NCBI GenBank assembly: GCA_026416815.1
Contig: JAOAEJ010000083.1
Coordinates: 1 to 64,000, forward strand
Direction: 5' to 3'
DNA from: Clostridia bacterium
Lineage (GTDB): Bacteria; Bacillota; Clostridia; Acetivibrionales; DSM-2933
Length of the DNA stretch: 64,000 nt
Position numbers and translations under genes: made by a program. Of this stretch, positions 36,165-44,696 are shown in pieces (the stretch's first letter is position 1; each line of letters starts with the position of its first letter). The notes under the pieces were generated by a model. It was given only the letters and a program-made list of their open reading frames with translations, searched no databases and was not told the DNA's origin.

Positions 36165-36707
36165 TTATATTTCACCTTTCACTATTTTGTCAGCAAGCAG
36201 CACGCCAATTACTGTTTTCGCATCGGTTATTTCATGATTTAGTACCATGTCTATAAGCTCTGAAATTTTAATTTTTTCAGATGAAATAAACTCATCTTCA
36301 TCGGAGCATGCCTCTCCTTCCTGAAGCTCTGTAGCTGCATACATATGCAGTACCTCATTGCTAAATCCAGGAGTGCTGTGTACACTTATCAAGTGCTTGA
36401 TATTTTTTGCTTCAAGCCCGGTCTCCTCCTTCAATTCCCTCTGAGCACAAACCAAAGGGTCTTCCCCTGCATCTAGTTTTCCTGCAGGAATTTCAAGGGT
36501 TGTCTTTCCTATCGGCTTTCTGTATTGCCTTACCATGTATAACTCTCCTGCTTCACTTATAGGTATTACTACCGAAGCACCTGGGTGGAGTACTACATCT
36601 CTAGATGCCTCCCTCCCATCAGGGAGAAGAACCGTTTGGGATTCCACATCTATTATTCCCCCCTTATACACTAGTTTTCTTGATAGGGTTTTTTCTTCAT
36701 AATTCAT
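36165..36707 (-). CDS. nudF: NUDIX hydrolase, ADP-ribose pyrophosphatase type
   Basis: A 180-residue Nudix hydrolase that probably cleaves ADP-ribose to AMP and ribose 5-phosphate. The complete Nudix box runs GKLDAGEDPLVCAQRELKEETGL, with all catalytic Glu present, and VRQYRKPIGKTTLEIPAGK precedes it as in NudF/YqkG. A TTG at 36722 is possible; the ATG at 36707 lies 9 nt after GGAGG. It stands at its conserved place upstream of spoIIM. Confidence 0.9.
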   Translation of the reverse strand: MNYEEKTLSRKLVYKGGIIDVESQTVLLPDGREASRDVVLHPGASVVIPISEAGELYMVRQYRKPIGKTTLEIPAGKLDAGEDPLVCAQRELKEETGLEAKNIKHLISVHSTPGFSNEVLHMYAATELQEGEACSDEDEFISSEKIKISELIDMVLNHEITDAKTVIGVLLADKIVKGEI

Positions 36708-36730
36708 TCTACATGCCTCCAATCGGATAA

Positions 36731-36838
36731 AGATAGTTTATCGAGAAAGTGATTTTATACAGTTAGGCAAGCAACACTTGCCTCAACTCATTGCCTAATA
36801 GTACTTTGAAGTCACTAGGTTTGCATCAAACTATCCTT
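36731..36838 (+). repeat. Palindromic element B (nested imperfect hairpin)
   Basis: Nested inverted pairs: AAGATAGTTT with AAACTATCCTT at the ends, AGTGA with TCACT, TTAGGCAA (about 36763-36770) with TTGCCTAA (36791-36798), and GCAAG with CTTGC at the tip. Sequence and order of internal blocks match element A at 1277-1382 read on the other strand. It lies upstream of nudF. Confidence 0.5.
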
Positions 36839-36942
36839 AATCTATTAAATTTGGTATATCGTAATAATTTTTATAATTTATCAATATAATATATTAGAGC
36901 TACATAAAACTCATAAAACATATAAAGGTTAGGTAGACCACC

Positions 36943-37077
36943 ATGAAACAACTAATTTGGAAAAACAAATTGCTGATTTGGGGTAAATCCTCTGAGATTA
37001 CTGCTCAGCTTAAAGAACTCACTACCAGGTATAAGACTGTTAAAGAACTTCTAAACGACGTCACAACTAAGCTTTAA
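36943..37077 (+). CDS. Small hypothetical protein (44 residues)
   Basis: ATG at 36943 with TAA at 37075-37077; AAAGGTTAGG lies upstream but 12 nt away. The product starts MKQLIWKNKLLIWGKSSE and ends KELLNDVTTKL; a basic-aromatic N-terminus is followed by an amphipathic helix. No family recognised. It is convergent with rnhA, 8 bp apart. Could be a real small gene or chance. Confidence 0.45.
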   Translation: MKQLIWKNKLLIWGKSSEITAQLKELTTRYKTVKELLNDVTTKL

Positions 37078-37085
37078 TTTACTTA

Positions 37086-37529
37086 CTATTGTCCTCTATT
37101 CTTCTTTATTTCACCGGTAGCGAGCTTATCGCATCTATTATTGTACTCATTATCACTATGCCCTTTTACCTTAATCCATTTGATTTTGTGTTTAGTGTTA
37201 AATGCGTCAAGCTCTTTCCACAGGTCAATATTCTTCACTTCTTCCTTACTTGAGTTTCTCCACCCGTTGGACTTCCAGCTTTGTACCCACCCTTTAGTAA
37301 AGCCGTTAATGAGATAAGCACTATCACTATACAACTCTACCTCACATGCCTCTCTAAGACGCCTTAACGCTTCGATAGCAGCTGTTAGCTCCATTTTATT
37401 ATTGGTAGTATGTTCCTCAAAGCCGGAGATTTCCTTTTCTATCTCCCCATACTTAAGTATGGCACCCCAGCCACCTTCTCCCGGATTTCCGGAACAGGCA
37501 CCATCAGTATATATTATGACCTTCTTCAT
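37086..37529 (-). CDS. rnhA: Ribonuclease HI
   Basis: A 147-residue RNase HI that degrades RNA in RNA-DNA hybrids. [20 protein letters not shown] holds the first Asp; [13 protein letters not shown] the Glu; [16 protein letters not shown] the second Asp; [17 protein letters not shown] the last His/Asp. The frame extends to 37547 with a TTG, but the ATG at 37529 follows AAGGAG. It stands alone; a cloverleaf repeat lies 31 bp upstream of its start. Confidence 0.95.
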   Translation of the reverse strand: MKKVIIYTDGACSGNPGEGGWGAILKYGEIEKEISGFEEHTTNNKMELTAAIEALRRLREACEVELYSDSAYLINGFTKGWVQSWKSNGWRNSSKEEVKNIDLWKELDAFNTKHKIKWIKVKGHSDNEYNNRCDKLATGEIKKNRGQ

Positions 37530-37560
37530 AATCAGCTCCTTCCACAATTAAGTATTCAAA

Positions 37561-37686
37561 CTATATAAATTGCAAAAAAGAATCTACAACGAAGTTCTAC
37601 CTAAATCTTTTTAGCAATTTGTTACCTTATGTTATATTGCGATAATCAAATTTTTCCTTGTAATATCATTATCGCAACTTATATAG
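37561..37686 (+). repeat. Cloverleaf repeat, copy 2 (126 bp)
   Basis: Full copy. Ends CTATATAAATTGC and GCAACTTATATAG; arm 1 TTGCAAAAAAGA with TCTTTTTAGCAA; arm 2 TTGCGATAAT with ATTATCGCAA. It occupies most of the rnhA-proC gap, in the promoter region of rnhA. No target duplication is obvious at the flanks. Confidence 0.88.
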
Positions 37687-37742
37687 TAAGTATGTCATCC
37701 TGTCAAGATATACTATCAGCTAAATATATCTCAAATTCTTCT

Positions 37743-38558
37743 CTAACCGTATATCTTTCCTATTTCCTTAGCCCTTCTTGTACACTCATTCATCGCATCG
37801 ATCACAGCATATCTGAATCCATTCTTCTCCAAAGTACTTACTGCCTCGATTGTTGTACCCGCAGGTGAACAAACCTGATCTTTTAATTCTCCCGGGTGCT
37901 TGCCTGTTTCAAGTACCATTTTTGCAGAGCCCAAAACAGATTGAGCGGCAAGTTTGTATGCAAGATTTCTTGGTATACCCGCTAGCACAGCAGCATCGGC
38001 CATAGCTTCTATAAACATAAACACGTAAGCCGGACTGCTTCCTGTAAGAGCTATTACTTCACTCATAAGCTTTTCGTCCAGTACCTCGACCTTACCCATG
38101 CATCCTAGTATAGACTTAACTATAGCTTCATCTTCTTTGTTAATATTATTGTCATAAGATACTATTGTCATCCCTTCTCCGACAACCGCAGGGGTATTTG
38201 GCATTACACGTACAACTTTCCTATCACTCCCTATTACATCTTTATATGTTTTTATAGGAATACCCGCTGCAATGGATATAAGTATTTTCTTATCATCAAA
38301 TTTGTCCTTGCACGATTCAAGAGCCGGTTTTACAACATTGGGTTTTACCGCCAGAATAATTACATCGGATTTTTCAACGACTTCTTCTATGTTTTCAACT
38401 ACATTGGCACCTGTTTCATTTTTTAGCAAAATTGCTTTTTCTTTGTTTACATCAAAAATATTTAAATTTTCAGCCGGCATAATACCCGAGTTGATTATAC
38501 CCTTTATCATAGCAGCACCCATAAATCCTGTGCCTATAAATCCTAATTTCGTACCCAT
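37743..38558 (-). CDS. proC: Pyrroline-5-carboxylate reductase
   Basis: A 271-residue NAD(P)H-dependent reductase, the last step of proline synthesis. The Rossmann motif GFIGTGFMGAAMIKGI lies at residues 6-21, VRVMPNTPAVVGEGMT near 120, and the C-terminal dimer signature GSSPAYVFMFIEAMADAAVLAG...QVCSPAGTTIEAV. GGGAGG precedes ATG. Monocistronic, between a repeat and the tRNA-Trp promoter region. Confidence 0.95.
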   Translation of the reverse strand: MGTKLGFIGTGFMGAAMIKGIINSGIMPAENLNIFDVNKEKAILLKNETGANVVENIEEVVEKSDVIILAVKPNVVKPALESCKDKFDDKKILISIAAGIPIKTYKDVIGSDRKVVRVMPNTPAVVGEGMTIVSYDNNINKEDEAIVKSILGCMGKVEVLDEKLMSEVIALTGSSPAYVFMFIEAMADAAVLAGIPRNLAYKLAAQSVLGSAKMVLETGKHPGELKDQVCSPAGTTIEAVSTLEKNGFRYAVIDAMNECTRRAKEIGKIYG

Positions 38559-38763
38559 ATGCTTCCTCCCGTATGCTAATTAGTATTCTTTTCCTATTAA
38601 CAGTTTCCTATATATATTATCACAAATTAATATAAAATCTATATAGAGATAGCCAAAGTAGTGATACCTTTTAGAATTTTAGAGTAATTCTAAGAAATAT
38701 TGTATTTCAAAGAGCAATATAAAGTTTTTTTAAGCTAATCAGTAATAAAATATATATTTTTTA

Positions 38764-38792
38764 TTGACATAAGCTAATACATGTTGTACAAT
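38764..38792 (+). promoter_or_regulatory. Promoter of tRNA-Trp
   Basis: TTGACA (38764-38769) and TACAAT (38787-38792) are 17 bp apart; the tRNA begins 14 bp after the -10 box. Confidence 0.85.
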
Positions 38793-38805
38793 GTAAAAGC
38801 GCTGA

Positions 38806-38881
<76 letters not shown>

Positions 38882-38885
38882 AATG

Positions 38886-38924
38886 AAAGCCAGTAATCAC
38901 AAGGGTTTGTGGTCACTGGCTTTT
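38886..38924 (+). terminator. Terminator of tRNA-Trp
   Basis: AAAGCCAGT and ACTGGCTTT flank an inner TCACAA/TTGTGG stem; TTTTGTGTTTG follows. It starts 5 bp after the tRNA CCA. Confidence 0.88.
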
Positions 38925-39135
38925 GTGTTTGTTTTGTATACATAATCACTTTTGATGACAAAATATTTTATCTCCGGTTCACCCCCTAGCTATTAAACAT
39001 TTTGTTAGTATTTTTAAAATTATCAAGATTAGATTTGTAACTATTCTACAAAATTAGACATTTTTCAAAACTGATTATAGACAATGTGCTAAGTATTTGG
39101 ATATAATTTGTAAATATACATAGAGAAAGTTATAT

Positions 39136-39262
39136 CTATATAAATTGCAAAAAAAGAATCTACAACGAAGTTCTCCCTAAATCTTTTTTGCAATTTGTTA
39201 CCTTAAGTTATATTGCGATAATCAAATTTTCCCTTGTAATATCATTATCGCAATTTATATAA
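39136..39262 (+). repeat. Cloverleaf repeat, copy 3 (127 bp)
   Basis: Full copy in the 495-bp gap between tRNA-Trp and the gene at 39377. Ends CTATATAAATTGC and GCAATTTATATAA; arm 1 and arm 2 are as in the other copies, with one extra A in arm 1. The flanks AAAGTTATAT (left) and ATATAACTTTT (right) extend the inverted symmetry. The rest of the gap is AT-rich with nothing recognised. Confidence 0.88.
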
Positions 39263-39376
39263 CTTTTCTTCAAGTTAATTTTACTTAATTTCAGATTAAT
39301 ACCCAGTTAACAATCATATTTTATATACTATATATACTTTTATAATTAATCACCCCATAATGGAGGTCATGCTAAT

Positions 39377-39865
39377 ATGTTAAATTTTAATTCTTGTACC
39401 GAATCGGGTGTATGCCTTAGGTCAGATTTGATTTTTCAGTTTGAAACAATGGACGCAGAAGACATAAAGGTTTATATAAGAGATTTAATGCTCCCTACCT
39501 TGGAGAGTCACTATCAAAACCTCAAGCCTTACTTAAAGGGCTACCCCCGGAAACATATCTATAGTATAAAAAAGCTTCTAGTTGACTTGGTAGAGAGCGA
39601 CTCAGCAATCAGGATTTCCAAACAATCAAATGATAGCTCAGCTGAGCCTACATTTTTTCAGAGTTCTTTTTCTATGATGGAATGCCTTAACCTGGTATAT
39701 TATTTGGCAGTCATTTTCAAAAACAAAGTAAAAAAGGATGAAACCTTTACCGCGACTCTAGTTATCTTAAATTCTCTTATAAGGGAAACAAAACTATTAC
39801 AGAAGGATTTTCAGGATTTGATCGAGTCCCAGTTTAGCCCTTTGCAAGCCCAGGACGGTGAATAA
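39377..39865 (+). CDS. Hypothetical protein
   Basis: A 162-residue soluble, largely helical protein with no signal or membrane segment. Segments such as MDAEDIKVYIRDLMLPTLESHYQNLKPYL and FTATLVILNSLIRETKLLQKDFQDLI suggest a helical bundle. GGAGGT precedes the ATG by 9 nt, so it is very likely expressed. Family not recognised. Isolated between a repeat and the convergent germination operon. Confidence 0.65.
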   Translation: MLNFNSCTESGVCLRSDLIFQFETMDAEDIKVYIRDLMLPTLESHYQNLKPYLKGYPRKHIYSIKKLLVDLVESDSAIRISKQSNDSSAEPTFFQSSFSMMECLNLVYYLAVIFKNKVKKDETFTATLVILNSLIRETKLLQKDFQDLIESQFSPLQAQDGE

Positions 39866-39891
39866 ATTTTTTACTGATATCTTGCTGTTAA

Positions 39892-39933
39892 ACAAAAGAA
39901 AGTGATACTCCGAAGAATATCATTTTCTTTTGT
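39892..39933. terminator. Bidirectional terminator
   Basis: ACAAAAGAAAGTGATA (39892-39907) pairs with 39918-39933, all bases matched counting one G-U. It lies between the gene at 39377 and the convergent germination operon. Confidence 0.82.
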
Positions 39934-39965
39934 TGTATAACGTTATAACCTATATTTCTACATGC

Positions 39966-40142
39966 CTACTCCCTGAAAAAAATTGTATAAACAGGTAGGG
40001 CTACTACCGATACTGCAATAATAAATATCATAATTGCTCCCACCTTATTTTGTTTTTTCCAGGTCCATCTTCCATAACTAGCAGTATAAAGACATAACCA
40101 TGCTAGTACTACAAGCAATATTATTAAATCAAGCGTTATCAT
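39966..40142 (-). CDS. Two-helix small membrane protein of the ger operon (possible D subunit)
   Basis: A 58-residue gene not previously delimited by length: ATG at 40140-40142 overlaps the gerAC stop in TAATG, GGGGAGGGGG lies just upstream, and TAG is at 39966-39968. The product has two membrane helices (residues 3-19, LDLIILLVVLAWLCLYT; and about 35-54, GAIMIFIIAVSVVALPVYTI) joined by a basic turn RWTWKKQNK. Small two-helix 'D subunit' proteins encoded beside germinant-receptor genes are known in Bacillus, where they modulate germination; this is the right size, topology and place. Homology is inference. Confidence 0.7.
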   Translation of the reverse strand: MITLDLIILLVVLAWLCLYTASYGRWTWKKQNKVGAIMIFIIAVSVVALPVYTIFFRE

Positions 40143-41434
40143 TATTGAGCCCCCTCCCCATTTGAATACTGTATAGGTGATGATCGTATAGTAAGACCAG
40201 GTCTTCTGATTTTCAAGTCTACATCTACATTGAAGGTTGAGTCTTTATATTTTTTCAACCAGCCATACTTCTCCCATTCCCCCCAAGTAATAAATTGCTG
40301 CTTTACCCTCTCTCCAAATCCGAATATATCGGTATTATATTCTTGCGATGTGAGGTATAACAACCTTTTCATACCTTCTTTTATAAAGTCCTCATAAGCC
40401 TTTTCCAGAATAACTAGGTTTTGCGGCATCTCGTAGTTGATTCCACTCTGCAGCACCTGAATATCAGCCTCTAACCTGATTTTCACATCTATTACAGGTT
40501 TACCGTTTATCATTTTCACATCTCTTTTTGGGTTTCTACTTCTTTTTATATTTAGTATAACCAATTTGTCTTTTTGCAAAGGATCATGCATAGTCATATA
40601 GGAATTATTAAAATCCCCTTGAATCATGAGATAATACATTGTTGCCTCGCCGTCCAACTCTCCTACCATTTTTGCTCCGTCAAACACCGCAAGTCCCATA
40701 ATCTCCGCTTTTACTCCACCACTTTTTGTAATTTCACCTGCTACAAAGTCTCCTTCTAATGGTATTGATCTATTTTTTTCATCAAAGGTCGATCCCTTCA
40801 CATCAAACTCTTGCCCCTCGTCAAACCGTCCAACCCCCGCCAATATAGCTACAGGTTGACTATATAGTGACTTCATTTTGAGGTAAAAATCATGTAAATC
40901 AGTATTCGCGGTAAATCCGGTATATCTATAAGCCCTAAAGTTTAGCTCGTAAAATTTTGCAGGGTTTACTTCCAGCACAGGCTTTACAGCTCTTATATAT
41001 TCCTCAGCCGACTGCCTCGACACTGCGATAAACATATTTGGCCGAATTTCTCTTCCTCTTGGAAGAGCCATCATAAAGCCTTCAATTCCCCCTTCCTGTG
41101 CCAATTCCTTTGAAACAACAAGAACCTTGGCATGGGATAAGTTTAGCTGCTTGCTTACGAAATTGTTGGCCAAATCAAGCCCCGCATACATACTAGCGCT
41201 TTCCAACGTAACTATAGTACTGGCTTTTTCTGCATCTCCACCGCCTTCGCCTCCACCCCCTATAGCCATTGGTACGGCAATTTGTAGGGTAATTTTGAGT
41301 TTATTTGTCTTCCCCTTATCTAAACCTATAGCCAGAACATATGCAAGTTCGTCCACTTCTCTTCTATCGTAACAACCGCTAAGCAATCCGCATAATATTG
41401 ATACAATCAAAAATATGCATATCAATTTACGCAT
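40142..41434 (-). CDS. gerAC: Spore germination lipoprotein, Ger(x)C family
   Basis: A 430-residue lipoprotein. The signal ends LCGLLSGC, so Cys21 is lipidated. DRREVDELAYVLAIGLDKG follows directly, the Ger(x)C N-terminal signature, then KQLNLSHAKVLVVSKELA and GREIRPNMFIAVS. It is the C subunit of a germinant receptor on the outer face of the spore inner membrane. It overlaps gerAB by 8 bp. A short Gly stretch GGGGEGGGD lies near residue 60. Confidence 0.93.
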   Translation of the reverse strand: MRKLICIFLIVSILCGLLSGCYDRREVDELAYVLAIGLDKGKTNKLKITLQIAVPMAIGGGGEGGGDAEKASTIVTLESASMYAGLDLANNFVSKQLNLSHAKVLVVSKELAQEGGIEGFMMALPRGREIRPNMFIAVSRQSAEEYIRAVKPVLEVNPAKFYELNFRAYRYTGFTANTDLHDFYLKMKSLYSQPVAILAGVGRFDEGQEFDVKGSTFDEKNRSIPLEGDFVAGEITKSGGVKAEIMGLAVFDGAKMVGELDGEATMYYLMIQGDFNNSYMTMHDPLQKDKLVILNIKRSRNPKRDVKMINGKPVIDVKIRLEADIQVLQSGINYEMPQNLVILEKAYEDFIKEGMKRLLYLTSQEYNTDIFGFGERVKQQFITWGEWEKYGWLKKYKDSTFNVDVDLKIRRPGLTIRSSPIQYSNGEGAQ

Positions 41435-42539
41435 TTTTTTTCTCCTCCTTATTAGTCCCCCTTTTGAAATACTTTGCAGTAACTAAAATCACTATTGGAA
41501 TAACAAATGAAATTATCCACACATAGGTTCTGATGTATTTTGACTCCAACTCTACTGCAGTAACTAGATTAGGAGGTATAAGGCTTATGTTAAATATCAG
41601 TATTGCAAAAGGCAAAATTAACGGCTTATAATACTCAAGCTTGAATGTCTTTTTAAATACATAAACAATAAAGTAAAAGACTGAACTCAAATAAATAAGT
41701 GCAGAGGCAGCCCATATTAATACAAAAACTGATTCTATTCTTTGAAAAAACCTCCCATATTCAACCAGCCTTGAAAGCTGATATACGGGCAGAAACCCCT
41801 CAACCCCAATTGGGAAAGGATATACAAGTAGATATGCAAAAGTACCGACAAAAAAGAATGCTGCAGATACTCCTATCGATACATATCCTACAGTTCTAAA
41901 GCTTTTATGTGTTTTTATAAAAGGTGTAATAAAAAATAGCAATGATATAGCTGAGAATACCGACACTCGAAGAAACCCTTTGCCAAATATGTCTATTGGC
42001 CCGGTCCCCAATATAGGAAATATATTCTCAAAATTGAAATGTGGTGATACAGCTATAAAAATGAGCAGTAAACCAGCTAAAATAATAGGCATAACTATTG
42101 CACAAAATCTAACTAGTGCTTCAATCCCCGCATAAGCGCCAGCTATCATTCCTATAATAAAGAACATTGTTACATAGCTAATAGGTGACTGTTGAAGTGT
42201 AATAACTTTCATATTTTCTGCAAACGATCTAAGTACTATAGATATTATAAAGATGAAATATGCTAAAAAAATTATCCCAACTAGTATTCTTAGTATACTC
42301 CCGCCTATACGCTCGCTTATATCCAATAAATCTTTCCCCTTAAAACTTGAATAAAGCTTTTCAATAATGAAGAATGCAAGTAAAGCCAGTATAGTAACGT
42401 ATAATACGACAATCCACCCAGCGGTTCCTGCAGTCTCCACCATCAGTCTTGGAAAACCTAAAATGAGTTGAGTTATTATGAGTGTTATAATCAACGCTGA
42501 AGCTTCCCATTTGCCAAACTTAATCTTGTTTTCCGCCAT
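41427..42539 (-). CDS. gerAB: Spore germination permease, GerAB family
   Basis: About 370 residues with ten hydrophobic helices, an amino-acid-permease-like (APC) B subunit of a germinant receptor. FGKWEASALIITLIITQLILGFPR opens helix 1 and contains the ligand-site unwound region seen in GerAB proteins. Starts at 42551 (GTG), 42545 or 42539 are all possible; ATG at 42539 has GGTGAGG upstream. The 5' end overlaps gerAA, indicating coupled translation. Confidence 0.92.
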   Translation of the reverse strand: MAENKIKFGKWEASALIITLIITQLILGFPRLMVETAGTAGWIVVLYVTILALLAFFIIEKLYSSFKGKDLLDISERIGGSILRILVGIIFLAYFIFIISIVLRSFAENMKVITLQQSPISYVTMFFIIGMIAGAYAGIEALVRFCAIVMPIILAGLLLIFIAVSPHFNFENIFPILGTGPIDIFGKGFLRVSVFSAISLLFFITPFIKTHKSFRTVGYVSIGVSAAFFFVGTFAYLLVYPFPIGVEGFLPVYQLSRLVEYGRFFQRIESVFVLIWAASALIYLSSVFYFIVYVFKKTFKLEYYKPLILPFAILIFNISLIPPNLVTAVELESKYIRTYVWIISFVIPIVILVTAKYFKRGTNKEEKKNA

Positions 42540-44379
42540 TGCCATCCTCACCTTCCTTCTTTTGTACCCAACCTCTGCTTATTTTAGGTTGTCGTCTTGT
42601 GTCTTTTGGATTTAAATAATCAGGTCTAACCTCTTGCTTCCATATTGGTGCTCTTGCTAGCAAATTTTCATAACCTCCTACTCTTACCTTAGGTGCCAAA
42701 GGCGACATAAATGGCACTCCATAAGACTTTGCGGAAACAAGCCATAATCCGTGCAGGAAAAGCCCGGTGGTTATTCCCAAGAATCCAGCCATTGCCCCTA
42801 GAAATATGTATCCGAATCTTAGTATTCTAAAGGCAAAACCTAGAGCAAAGTTTGGTATCGCAAATGAACCTATACCTGTAACTGCAACTACAATTATCAG
42901 TATAGGGCTTACTATATTGGCAGCAACAGCGGCCTGCCCGAGAATTAAAGCTCCAACAATACCAAGAGTAGGACCTATTGGACCAGGTATTCTTATACCA
43001 GCCTCCCGGATTAACTCAAAAGCTAATTCCATTATCAATATCTCAACGACAGATGGAAACGGCACTTTTTCACGAGAAGCCGCTATTGCCAATATCAAAT
43101 CAGTGGGTATCATTTCATGATGGAAGTTTGTAACTGCTACATATATGCCAGGCAGCAGGAGTGCAAAAGCAATACCTATACCCCTTATTATTCTTAAAAA
43201 GTTCCCGTAAGGGAAGCGTACATAAGTATCCTCTGGGGAGGTTAAAAGCTCAGGGAAAGTAGCAGGCATTACCAGCACAAATGGGTTACCATGTATCATT
43301 ACAGCAACCTTCCCATCGGTTAATAATGTGGCAACTCTATCCGGTCTTTCTGTAGCAAGTATTTGCGGTGCAGGTACCAAAGCACAATCTTCTATCATTT
43401 GTTCTAATTGACCGGAATCATATATGTAGTCTACGTCAATGCTTTTAAGTCTCCTTCTTACTTCATCTACAAGGTCATCATTGGCTATATCTTTTATATA
43501 GAGCATAGAGCATGGAGTCTTACTCCTCCTACCTATACTTATATTTTCAACAATCAAATCCTCATCCTTTAGAGTTTTCCTTACAAGTGCAGTATTTACC
43601 CTCAGCAGCTCACCAAACCCCTCCTGTGGCCCTCTTAAAACCAACTCGGTATTTGGCCTTTCTACTCCCCTATGCTCCCACCCCTTGACATCAGCTACAA
43701 AGGAAGTTTCGACCCCATCTATAAATAGTGCACATCCACCGAAATTGACTTCGTCTATGATACTCCTATACTTCTTTTCTACCTTTAGCTGACAATGAGG
43801 AAGAATATGGTCCTTTACAAAACTTTCTACGTCTTGTTCGTCACTTTTTATATCCAAATTTGAAAGCAGCATTAAGGGCTGCATAATATTATCATTGATT
43901 ACCTTTCTATCGGTCATCCCGTCAAAGAATATCATAAATGCAGGTATAACTTCGTTTTTTACCACTATATCAAACTCTCTTAGAACCATATCGCCATTTG
44001 TAGGAATACTATAAATCTTTTTCATATATTCCAGGTTATCAGAGAGCTTTTTACTTACTTCTGTTGGTGATTTAGCACCTTGGTTTTGTTTGTCTTCCTC
44101 ACCTCCATTACCCCCATTCCCTTCTTTACCTGTGTTATTATCACAGCATGGATTTGTAATTTTTCTGATTTTCCCCTTTTCTCGTCGCTTCTTAGGCTGT
44201 TGTTCTTCCTCTTCACTTTGGAGTTCTTTTATTTCGCTTTCTCTTTCCTTTAATATAAACGTTTCATCTTTGGGCGGCACATTAAAAAACAATAGTTGCT
44301 TGATGATATTTTTATAATCGGCCAATGCTTTCACTCCTTCAATTGATTCAGGGCATTTTATATGAACGTTCTTGGGCAT
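42520..44379 (-). CDS. gerAA: Spore germination protein, GerAA family
   Basis: A 619-residue A subunit. A cytosolic N-terminal region holds a charged Glu/Lys/Arg segment (about 40-70, ESEIKELQSEEEEQQPKKRREKG) and a Gly/Asn-rich stretch, then the GerA core with DGMTDRKVINDNIMQPL and SLEVE-like VETSFVADVKGWEHRGVERPNTELVLRGPQEGFGE, and a C-terminal membrane domain with about five helices (GPIGPTLGIVGALILGQAAV). The frame opens at 44478; ATG at 44379 after CAGGAA gives the normal protein. It is the first gene of the receptor operon. Confidence 0.93.
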   Translation of the reverse strand: MPKNVHIKCPESIEGVKALADYKNIIKQLLFFNVPPKDETFILKERESEIKELQSEEEEQQPKKRREKGKIRKITNPCCDNNTGKEGNGGNGGEEDKQNQGAKSPTEVSKKLSDNLEYMKKIYSIPTNGDMVLREFDIVVKNEVIPAFMIFFDGMTDRKVINDNIMQPLMLLSNLDIKSDEQDVESFVKDHILPHCQLKVEKKYRSIIDEVNFGGCALFIDGVETSFVADVKGWEHRGVERPNTELVLRGPQEGFGELLRVNTALVRKTLKDEDLIVENISIGRRSKTPCSMLYIKDIANDDLVDEVRRRLKSIDVDYIYDSGQLEQMIEDCALVPAPQILATERPDRVATLLTDGKVAVMIHGNPFVLVMPATFPELLTSPEDTYVRFPYGNFLRIIRGIGIAFALLLPGIYVAVTNFHHEMIPTDLILAIAASREKVPFPSVVEILIMELAFELIREAGIRIPGPIGPTLGIVGALILGQAAVAANIVSPILIIVVAVTGIGSFAIPNFALGFAFRILRFGYIFLGAMAGFLGITTGLFLHGLWLVSAKSYGVPFMSPLAPKVRVGGYENLLARAPIWKQEVRPDYLNPKDTRRQPKISRGWVQKKEGEDGNGGKQD

Positions 44380-44476
44380 AACAATTCCTGATAACCTATA
44401 TTTATAAATATTCATGTATATTATGGGTGAATTGGTCTTTAAATATGCAAAGATTATATATGACCTGTATATAAAC

Positions 44477-44513
44477 AATCGTTAATAACAAATACAAGTT
44501 GTTATTAACGATT
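44477..44513. repeat. Perfect 15-bp inverted repeat upstream of gerAA
   Basis: AATCGTTAATAACAA (44477-44491) and TTGTTATTAACGATT (44499-44513) pair perfectly with a 7-nt loop. It abuts the cloverleaf repeat copy 4 and sits where that copy's outer arm should be, about 100 bp upstream of gerAA. It may be an operator or a product of rearrangement at the repeat end. Confidence 0.65.
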
Positions 44514-44628
44514 GCGATAATGATATTACAAGGAAAAATTTGATTATCGCAATATAACTTAAGGTAACAAATTGCAAAAAAGATTTAGCGAGAACTTCGT
44601 TGTAGATTCTTTTTTGCAATTTATATAG
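44512..44628 (-). repeat. Cloverleaf repeat, copy 4 (117 bp, one outer end lost)
   Basis: Both inner arms are intact (TTGCGATAAT...ATTATCGCAA and TTGCAAAAAAGA...TCTTTTTTGCAA), and the right end reads GCAATTTATATAG, but the left CTATATAA is replaced by GTTATTAACGA belonging to another inverted repeat. Located between gerAA and the 3D-domain gene. Confidence 0.85.
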
Positions 44629-44696
44629 CCTAAAGTTATAGGGCGGATTTTTCCTCCGCCCTATGGAATCATATTTTTTGTATATAAGAAATTTAT

